A stretch of 10,817 bases of DNA, taken from assembly GCA_037137555.1 (NCBI GenBank), contig JBAXKA010000033.1:1-10817 (forward strand). Reading direction: 5' to 3'. Positions within the stretch are counted from its first letter, which is position 1. Each line of letters opens with the position of its first letter. Positions 5,179-10,817 of this stretch are shown here, one piece after another. A program made the position numbers and the translations under genes. The notes below the pieces were generated by a model that saw only the letters and a list, made by a program, of their open reading frames with translations, made no database searches and had not been told where the DNA came from. Origin of the DNA: UBA9630 sp037137555. GTDB taxonomy: Bacteria > Patescibacteriota > Minisyncoccia > Moranbacterales > UBA2206.

Positions 5179-6514
5179 ATTGCCAGCTCTTTAGCCACAA
5201 TCTATTCTCAAAATTGACATAATCCAATGCAGAGCCATAAGTTAGCGGTGAAAAATAAATAAATAAGATGCATGCAATAAGAATTAATCCAAGTCCTAGC
5301 TTTTGCATTTTCCTTTTGTCTAAAATGTAAACCAAAATCATTATAGAAAAAATTAAAGCAGTTAAATAATGATATAAAAACATTACTCGGGATATTAACA
5401 TAAAAGGCAACCAATTTAAAAAATATCCACCAAGCAAGAAAATTAAAATAGTTTTGTTATTTTTTCTATTTTTAAACAATTCAAAAAAAGCTATAATAAC
5501 AGCTAAGAAGGCCGACCACCAAATTATTGGATTGCCAATTAAATATATTCTTGCGTTTATATTATTCCAATAATAAATTGGTCTTTGCATTATTGGCCAA
5601 GAAAACCATTGACTACTATATGGATGAGTGCTAGTAAGATTTTTGTTTGCACGGTACATTTCCAGATTTAATTCAATGAATTTATGTATAGTATTCTTAT
5701 CTTTAATCTCTTTATTTTCCTTGAGTGTGTTATTCTCTAGGGTATGCTGAAACTCTTTGGACATGAATGCATCTCCCTGACCAGCTTTTGAAAGTAATGA
5801 GAAGTGAATCGCGAAAATAGAAAAATAAGTCAAAAGAGGAATAATTAAAAAACTTAATATTAATAAGCTGAAATTAGTTTTTTTAAGTTTGTTTTTATTT
5901 TTTATTAAAAGTATTAATTCAACTAATCCTGCTAAAAACAAGAAACTCATACCAGTCCATTTTATTGAAAAAGCCATCGCTCCCAATATGCCAGTTAAAA
6001 TTAAATAGTGTGCTATTTTTTTTCTGCGATACAGGAAAAAACATAGCAATGATCCAAAGCCAAATAATAATAAAAATGAATCTAAGAAAATAAATCTAGA
6101 TTGAACAACTAAAGTATTTTCAATGGAAAGTAAGAATCCAACAAAAAAAGATGCCTTTGCTGAAAAATTTAATTCTAGACATAAATAAAAAATAATTAAA
6201 GGCAAAAGTGTGCCTGCTAATGTTGGCAAGAATCTTAATTTCAAGTACTCGTTATTTGTGAATACTTCACCTATATTTGTAAAAGCATAATCAGATTGAA
6301 AATTCAGAAAATTACTAAATCCAAAAATAATTAATTTTCCTAATGGAGGATGGATGTCAAAATAATATTCATGAGTATAATAGGCATTGATAAATTTTCC
6401 AAAATGAACTTCATCAAAAACTACTTCTTTGGGTTTTCCCCAAAAAGCAAAGTGAGTTAAAAAGCTGAGAAATAATAATATTACGGGGAGATAGATTGTT
6501 TTTTTGAATGGCAT
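5177..6514 (-). CDS. PMT-family (GT39) protein O-mannosyltransferase
   Basis: Codes for 445 aa with about ten membrane segments. It matches the dolichyl/polyprenyl-phosphate-mannose protein mannosyltransferase family: the catalytic Asp-Glu of the first outer loop in FDEVHFGKF (33-41), then FDIHPPLGK (52-60), R140...LD (144-145), SIKWTG (183-188), the C-terminal PMT region HPYSSQWFSWP (297-307), GNPIIWW (327-333), the FLYHYL motif (379-384) and a closing WLKSW. The enzyme moves a sugar, mannose in characterised members, from a polyprenyl phosphate to Ser/Thr of exported proteins. The soluble MIR domains of eukaryotic PMTs are absent, as in bacterial Pmt. The start is 15 bases after the previous gene's stop, so the two are co-transcribed. 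No Shine-Dalgarno sequence. Base composition is very AT-rich. Confidence 0.9.
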   Translation of the reverse strand: MPFKKTIYLPVILLFLSFLTHFAFWGKPKEVVFDEVHFGKFINAYYTHEYYFDIHPPLGKLIIFGFSNFLNFQSDYAFTNIGEVFTNNEYLKLRFLPTLAGTLLPLIIFYLCLELNFSAKASFFVGFLLSIENTLVVQSRFIFLDSFLLLFGFGSLLCFFLYRRKKIAHYLILTGILGAMAFSIKWTGMSFLFLAGLVELILLIKNKNKLKKTNFSLLILSFLIIPLLTYFSIFAIHFSLLSKAGQGDAFMSKEFQHTLENNTLKENKEIKDKNTIHKFIELNLEMYRANKNLTSTHPYSSQWFSWPIMQRPIYYWNNINARIYLIGNPIIWWSAFLAVIIAFFELFKNRKNNKTILIFLLGGYFLNWLPFMLISRVMFLYHYLTALIFSIMILVYILDKRKMQKLGLGLILIACILFIYFSPLTYGSALDYVNFENRLWLKSWQ

Positions 6515-6529
6515 TGGTTTGGCGTTAAT

Positions 6530-8116
6530 TTATTGAATTTTAAAAATTTTATATTCATCTGAACTTATAGCGACAGGAAAGTTATTTAGAAAAAATTGTT
6601 CATTAGCATTAAAATCATTTTTTTCCGATAAGCCAATCACGACATATTTGATGTTGTATTTTTCAAGAAGAAATTTGGCAGATTCCTTGCCTTGATACAT
6701 CATGGAAATATCTTTTTCCATTGTTGCATAATTTATTCCGTATGACCATAACCAACCGCGATAGCCCATTAAAATTCTGGCTCCTGTGTGAGTAGAAATA
6801 AAATGATTGTGTTTATCTGAAGTCAGAACGATATCGCCAGGACTAGATATTGCTCTAAATTTTTTAGCCAAATCTAATTCTGCAGTTGTCCATAATAATC
6901 CTTGTTGGGCATTTTTTCTGGCTAGCCCATAAACCTCTATCCACCCGGAAAAAGTTAAAAATAATATCAGTAAGATTGAAAAAAGGCGATAGGCTATTTT
7001 TTTATTTCCTAATAAATCAATTAAAAAGCAAGTAATCGGTAGACAAAAAATTAAATAAGTATAAGTTAAAATTTTCATATTATCCATATCCCATGGTTGA
7101 AAGAGAATTAAGTTGGCAGAGATAAAAAGTAATAAACCAACATAGAAAAGCGGTTTTTTATAGAAGCCAGTTTTCCAAGTAGAGAAAAAAGCTAATGGCA
7201 AAAATAGTCCCCAATTTAAAAGCCAAAACCAAATCCAATCAATGAGAGATTTTTCATTAGCCAGCCAGCCAGGATGCCAAGAAAAAAAAGTTAATTGAAT
7301 TTGTCCTTGATAAAAAAATTTCCAAATAAAAAAAGTTGGAAACGCAACAATTATTGCAAAAAAAATCCATTTTTTCCAATTTTTTAAATCAAAAACAAGA
7401 AAAACTATTCCAGATATGAAAAGCACGATGAATGAGTGAATATGAACGAGTGGCAAAATTCCAACTAATGACCCCCAGAAAAATATTTTTTTCCAAGAAA
7501 CATCTTTGAAGTTATTTTTTTGCCAAATACTCCATGTAAGCCAAATAGATAGAACTATAAATATTCCCAGCACAATTCCTCTTTGTGGCATAATCTCTGA
7601 AGTGACAAAATTCATTAGTTTGATTTTATGATCAGATAGGCTAATGACATCAGGAAAGGTTTTTGCACCAATATTTTTAAAAAACCAAATAAATCCTAAC
7701 CCGCCATTTGTTAAAAAAAGTGTTGTTACTAAGAAAGATTTTCTAGCAGATGGAAAATAGAAAAAAGTTAGTCGATAAATAGCAAAAAGCATCAGAAGTA
7801 CAAGGATTAGTGAGGGCAAGGAAAATGCTATGATTTCATCTACTCCAATACGCATTAATAAACCAGAAAAAGCATCCACTACAAAGGAATATGTGAATTT
7901 TCTTTCAATAAAAACAGGATTGGATAAAAACCATTGGTTAATTGGTCGATAAGTGAATGGTGCGGCATAAGTAAAATGAGCTGCCCAATCTCCCCAAATA
8001 ACTCCTAAGCTAGAAATACCATTTTCATCACGAAAAAGAGCTTTAGAAAAAATAAAAGTAAAATAACTGCCCCAAGTTAAGAAAACCAAAAACAAACCTT
8101 TCTTGAAATTGTTCAT
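6530..8116 (-). CDS. GT-C fold integral-membrane glycosyltransferase, family unassigned
   Basis: Codes for 528 aa: about twelve hydrophobic segments (residues ~8-395) and a soluble C-terminal region (~400-528) that would lie outside the membrane. GT-C features: an acidic first outer loop WGDWAAHF (41-48) with D43 the candidate catalytic Asp and H47, NPVFIERKFTYSF (66-78), SEIMPQRG (173-180), and PWDMDNMK (341-348). The tail has HNHFISTHTGARILMGY and WLWSYG (455-460), a layout I associate with large bacterial GT-C membrane proteins of unknown acceptor. A polyprenyl-phosphate sugar donor is inferred from the fold. It is the first gene of a two-gene unit with the PMT-family gene (15-base gap) and is divergent from the PIG-V-like gene. 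No Shine-Dalgarno sequence precedes the ATG. Confidence 0.8.
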   Translation of the reverse strand: MNNFKKGLFLVFLTWGSYFTFIFSKALFRDENGISSLGVIWGDWAAHFTYAAPFTYRPINQWFLSNPVFIERKFTYSFVVDAFSGLLMRIGVDEIIAFSLPSLILVLLMLFAIYRLTFFYFPSARKSFLVTTLFLTNGGLGFIWFFKNIGAKTFPDVISLSDHKIKLMNFVTSEIMPQRGIVLGIFIVLSIWLTWSIWQKNNFKDVSWKKIFFWGSLVGILPLVHIHSFIVLFISGIVFLVFDLKNWKKWIFFAIIVAFPTFFIWKFFYQGQIQLTFFSWHPGWLANEKSLIDWIWFWLLNWGLFLPLAFFSTWKTGFYKKPLFYVGLLLFISANLILFQPWDMDNMKILTYTYLIFCLPITCFLIDLLGNKKIAYRLFSILLILFLTFSGWIEVYGLARKNAQQGLLWTTAELDLAKKFRAISSPGDIVLTSDKHNHFISTHTGARILMGYRGWLWSYGINYATMEKDISMMYQGKESAKFLLEKYNIKYVVIGLSEKNDFNANEQFFLNNFPVAISSDEYKIFKIQ

Positions 8117-8227
8117 TTTCTTGTATTTTTTTATAAAATAGTTGCTTATAGTATTAGTTGTTATTTTAATATATAATCAAATTAAGTATAAAACATTTTT
8201 TAAAAAATATAAACCATCAAATTATTT
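8117..8227. promoter_or_regulatory. Divergent intergenic region of the glycosyltransferase block
   Basis: This 111-base, extremely AT-rich gap separates the two divergent pairs and must hold both promoters. On the plus strand a perfect -10 TATAAT lies at 8172-8177, without a convincing -35 at the right distance. On the minus strand TTGATT (8175-8180) with TAATAC (8151-8156), spacing 18, is a weak candidate. These two overlap, so the directions might compete. No operator-like palindrome stands out. Confidence 0.35.
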
Positions 8228-9331
8228 ATGAAAAATCTAGTTTTGGAAAAGGCGAAATTTATCTGGAATGAATATGGAATGTCAATAACAATTTTTAGCG
8301 TTTCTAGAATTATTATTTACTTTGTTTTTATTTTAGTTTCTGCTCATTCTTTCGGTGAAGCAAGAGTGGATCGCTGGGATGCACAACATTATCTTTCGAT
8401 TGCAGAAAAGGGATATCAATTTCAGGGAGAATATAAAAATGAAGGGGCATTAATCGCTTTTTTTCCTTTTTACCCAATCGTTATTAAGGTAGTCCATTTT
8501 GTTTTTCGTTTGAGTTTTATCAATGCCGCATTGTTAATTTCTTTTTTTTCTGGAATCGGTTCAGCGATTCTTTTATTTAAACTTGTGTCAAAATGGAAAG
8601 GAAAAGAGGTCGCATTAACAGCAGTTAGCCTTTTTTCTTTTTATCCATTTTCTATCTTTTTAAGCGTGCCATATACAGAAAGCCTTTTTGTATTTTTAGT
8701 TCTCTTAACTTTATATTTTTTTCAAAAGAGGATGCTCGTAAGCTCTATTGCCACTGTTTCCTTATTGTGCCTTACGAAAATAACTGGCGGAATATTGGGA
8801 TTTATTTTTGTTTGGCAAATATTGTGGAAAACTAAAAGCTTAATAAAAACATTTTTCTTCTCATTTTGTGCGGGCATTCCATTATTTGCTTTTTTGTATT
8901 TTCAATATATGAAATATGGAACACCATTTGCTTTTCTTGTTGCTCAGGAAAAAAATTGGGGACATAATTTTGTTTTTCCGTGGTCTGGTTTTATTATTTT
9001 TGCGAAAAGCACAATTTATGACACAAACTTAGTGGGAATGCGAATGCCTGAATTTTTTATGCTTCTTTTAATGATAGGAACTCTAATTTTTAGTTTCAAA
9101 AAAATACCACAAAATATCTGGATTTTCGGTGTAGGAATTCTATTACTTACTCTTTGCAATAATTTTATTCTTGGAATGGGGCGTTATCTGATGTTGATTT
9201 TACCGTTTTATTTTTATTGGGGGTGGTTTTTATCAAATAGATCACTGGCTAGACAATTAGTTTTAATAATATCAGCTTGTTGGATGGTATTTAATACCAT
9301 ACTTTTTTCATTGTCTAAATATATTTTTTAA
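8228..9331 (+). CDS. PIG-V / Gpi18-like mannosyltransferase
   Basis: Codes for 367 aa with about nine or ten membrane segments. It fits the PIG-V family (GT76; bacterial Gpi18-related mannosyltransferases): the first outer loop carries RWDAQHYLSIAEKGY (49-63) with D51 as the probable catalytic acid, then FFPFYP (78-83), VPYTESLF (the family's YTE motif, in the fourth segment region), and GMGRYLMLILPFYF near the end. Eukaryotic PIG-V adds mannose to the GPI anchor; bacterial members act on unknown acceptors, with a lipid-phosphate sugar donor inferred. It is the first gene of the plus-strand pair, 8 bases before the next gene. No Shine-Dalgarno sequence; ATG chosen as the first Met, giving a short cytoplasmic lead into segment one. 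Confidence 0.85.
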   Translation: MKNLVLEKAKFIWNEYGMSITIFSVSRIIIYFVFILVSAHSFGEARVDRWDAQHYLSIAEKGYQFQGEYKNEGALIAFFPFYPIVIKVVHFVFRLSFINAALLISFFSGIGSAILLFKLVSKWKGKEVALTAVSLFSFYPFSIFLSVPYTESLFVFLVLLTLYFFQKRMLVSSIATVSLLCLTKITGGILGFIFVWQILWKTKSLIKTFFFSFCAGIPLFAFLYFQYMKYGTPFAFLVAQEKNWGHNFVFPWSGFIIFAKSTIYDTNLVGMRMPEFFMLLLMIGTLIFSFKKIPQNIWIFGVGILLLTLCNNFILGMGRYLMLILPFYFYWGWFLSNRSLARQLVLIISACWMVFNTILFSLSKYIF

Positions 9332-9339
9332 AATACAAA

Positions 9340-10689
9340 ATGATTAAAAAAATTTCAAATTTTCTAATAAATAAAAAAGAGCCAATCGTTAGTGGTATAA
9401 TTATCACAATTTTTTTGTTAGGATTGATGTTGAGATTGGTTTACCTTAGTTATACTGGGCCAATGGAGCGAACGCATGATGTTTCGGGACATTTGGATTA
9501 TATTAATTTACTTTCCAATGGCACTATGCCAGGACAAGATCAATGCTGGGAGTGTTTTCATCCGCCACTTTATTATTTGTGCGGAGCTGTGATTGTTAAA
9601 ATTTGTCATTTTTTAAGTTTATCAGATATCCTCACTAATATAGCTCTTCAGTATTTTTCACTTTTTTTATTTTCAATATTTTTGATTATTTCCTTTTTTG
9701 TTTTTAAAAAGTTTCTAAATAAAAACAAGGTACTACTTATTTTAGCGTGGTTATTATTAGTATTTTGGCCATCTGGAATTATACATTCAATTAGAATAGG
9801 GAATGATACTATGTTCTATTTATTTTCTATTTTAAGTTTGTGGTTTCTTTTGGAGTGGAATGAGAAGGACAAGTTTAAATATTTGATTGCAGCACTTCTG
9901 ACTACGCTTTTTTGTATTTATACAAAATCAAGTGGATTAGTTATGCTTTTTGTTATTATTGTGACTGTTTCTCTAAAATGGTTTTTTAAAAAAAATGAAA
10001 GCGTGTATTTTTTTATGAAAAATAAGGGTATACTATTGATAATTGCAGTCTTTTTCGCGGCAATCCCATCGTTTATAAATTTTATTAATTTTAAAGCATG
10101 GGGAAGTGAAAATAGTTCATGGTTTATATCAAATGCTCATTCACTCCCAAATCAACTAGTAGTGAATAATAATATCGAAAATTTTCTTAGATTTGATTTT
10201 GAAACATTTCTTAGAGCGCCATTTTGCAATCCATGGGATGATGCTAGTGGTCGTCAATTTTATCTTGTAACTATTCTTAAAAATAGTCTATGGGGGGAAC
10301 TTAGAAATGGAAATAACAATGTCGGCGTTGATATCTTAGCTTTAACTGAAAATGTACTCTTGTTTTTACTGGTTATCTTAGTTTTTCTTGGAAGTCTGTT
10401 TTTAAAAGATTCTTTTTGGAGAAAAAAAATCATTTTAGTTTTTTATGGAATTGCTTTGGTGGTATCGTCAATTTTTATGCGTCTTATTGCGCCATTTTCT
10501 TGTGCTAATGATTTTCGCTATATTTTTCCTATTTTAATTCCAGCTATAATAATTTTAGTCTCAGTTTTAAGGGAACTAAAAATGAGAAAGTTTAATTTTC
10601 TTGTGTGGGTTGGCTATGTAGTAATAATAATTTTTTCAATTTGTTCGGCTATATTTTTTATAAGTGGATTCGGAAAGCTCATTACTTAA
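9340..10689 (+). CDS. ArnT/GT39-like membrane glycosyltransferase
   Basis: Codes for 449 aa with roughly eleven membrane segments. The N-terminal layout is that of the GT-C (PMT_2/ArnT-like) enzymes: LRLVYLSY (31-38) ends the first segment, the outer loop has ERTHDVSGHLDYI (43-55) with D47 the likely catalytic residue, followed by FHPPLYY (73-79), and IGNDTMFYL before the next segment. This is the HPPLYY signature of enzymes that use polyprenyl-phosphate sugars, but it lacks the full PMT C-terminal motifs, so the acceptor is unknown. An unusual CWEC (69-72) sits just before HPPLYY. It is translationally close to the PIG-V-like gene (8-base gap) and co-transcribed. No Shine-Dalgarno sequence. 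No terminator follows: the converging gene's stop begins 2 bases beyond this one's. Confidence 0.85.
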   Translation: MIKKISNFLINKKEPIVSGIIITIFLLGLMLRLVYLSYTGPMERTHDVSGHLDYINLLSNGTMPGQDQCWECFHPPLYYLCGAVIVKICHFLSLSDILTNIALQYFSLFLFSIFLIISFFVFKKFLNKNKVLLILAWLLLVFWPSGIIHSIRIGNDTMFYLFSILSLWFLLEWNEKDKFKYLIAALLTTLFCIYTKSSGLVMLFVIIVTVSLKWFFKKNESVYFFMKNKGILLIIAVFFAAIPSFINFINFKAWGSENSSWFISNAHSLPNQLVVNNNIENFLRFDFETFLRAPFCNPWDDASGRQFYLVTILKNSLWGELRNGNNNVGVDILALTENVLLFLLVILVFLGSLFLKDSFWRKKIILVFYGIALVVSSIFMRLIAPFSCANDFRYIFPILIPAIIILVSVLRELKMRKFNFLVWVGYVVIIIFSICSAIFFISGFGKLIT

Positions 10690-10691
10690 TT

Positions 10692-10817
10692 TTATTTTAA
10701 TAAATTTAAAGCCTCAGCTTTCAATTTTGCAGTTTTTGCTTTTTTTGCAACTATCGTATTTGATTTAATAACTGGAGTTTTCTTTGCTCCAATTTTCGGA
10801 CAAACAATGTTTAATAC
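10692..10817 (-). CDS. Probable 3' end of a converging gene with a Lys/Ala-rich tail (partial)
   Basis: On the minus strand the frame from the window edge is open for 41 codons and ends in TAA at 10692-10694, just 2 bases from the stop of the converging glycosyltransferase gene. The visible C-terminus is basic, with about a quarter Lys and many Ala (for example AKKAKTAKLKAEAL). Such tails occur in nucleic-acid-binding proteins, but the protein cannot be identified. The plus strand is also open over this stretch, in the frame of the glycosyltransferase after its stop, but has no start codon before about base 10807 and would be nearly one-third Phe with a single Leu, which looks like the antisense image of a Lys-rich tail. 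Confidence 0.45.
   Translation of the reverse strand, partial: VLNIVCPKIGAKKTPVIKSNTIVAKKAKTAKLKAEALNLLK

Noticed and set aside
1..10817. Recoding of TGA as an amino acid (as in some CPR lineages)
   Set aside because: The VanW gene ends naturally at TGA with a promoter immediately beyond, and no recognised protein needs TGA read-through to keep its motifs.
1..10817. CRISPR array, insertion sequence or phage genes
   Set aside because: No regularly spaced repeats, no terminal inverted repeats flanking a transposase, and no recognisable mobile-element protein was found on either strand.

Overview
The window looks like a piece of a small, AT-rich bacterial genome, most likely from the Candidate Phyla Radiation (Patescibacteria, Parcubacteria-like). 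This is inferred from strong AT richness, almost no Shine-Dalgarno sequences, short or absent 5' leaders, three of four complete tRNA genes lacking an encoded CCA, and the mix of VanW, a very small PrsW-like protein and several GT-C membrane glycosyltransferases. The genetic code appears standard: TGA, TAG and TAA all serve as stops. No rRNA, transposase, CRISPR array or phage gene is visible.

Left part (1-4037, all minus strand). A tRNA cluster, read right to left, holds Arg(TCT), Lys(CTT), His(GTG), Arg(TCG) and probably the first bases of a further tRNA at the edge. Its promoter overlaps the stop codon of the upstream VanW-family gene. Before that come an Hsp20 chaperone gene with its own promoter and terminator, a mini PrsW-like membrane protein, and tsaD, which makes t6A37 on tRNAs with U36. 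Two of the tRNAs here, Lys(CTT) and Arg(TCT), have the U36-A37 substrate signature.

Middle (4038-5180). A divergent promoter region separates tsaD from a secreted 299-aa protein of unknown function on the plus strand. This gene is a self-contained unit: good promoter with an inverted repeat, structured 5' UTR, the window's only clear Shine-Dalgarno sequence, a signal peptide, and a strong terminator. Its centre resembles a metallopeptidase-like layout in which the zinc-binding HExxH would be REYYR.

Right part (5177-10689). A very AT-rich block of four GT-C integral-membrane glycosyltransferases is arranged as two divergent pairs around a 111-bp intergenic region: minus-strand GT-C protein then a PMT-family (GT39) protein O-mannosyltransferase; plus-strand PIG-V/Gpi18-like then an ArnT/GT39-like enzyme. 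All four would use polyprenyl-phosphate sugars at the outer face of the membrane, so the block is probably a surface protein or polymer glycosylation module. No soluble GT, flippase or donor-synthesis gene is in view. The last ~125 bases probably hold the 3' end of a converging minus-strand gene with a lysine/alanine-rich tail.

No clearly undescribed multi-gene system is demonstrable from sequence alone. The best leads are the REYYR secreted protein with its self-contained control region and the four-gene GT-C island.
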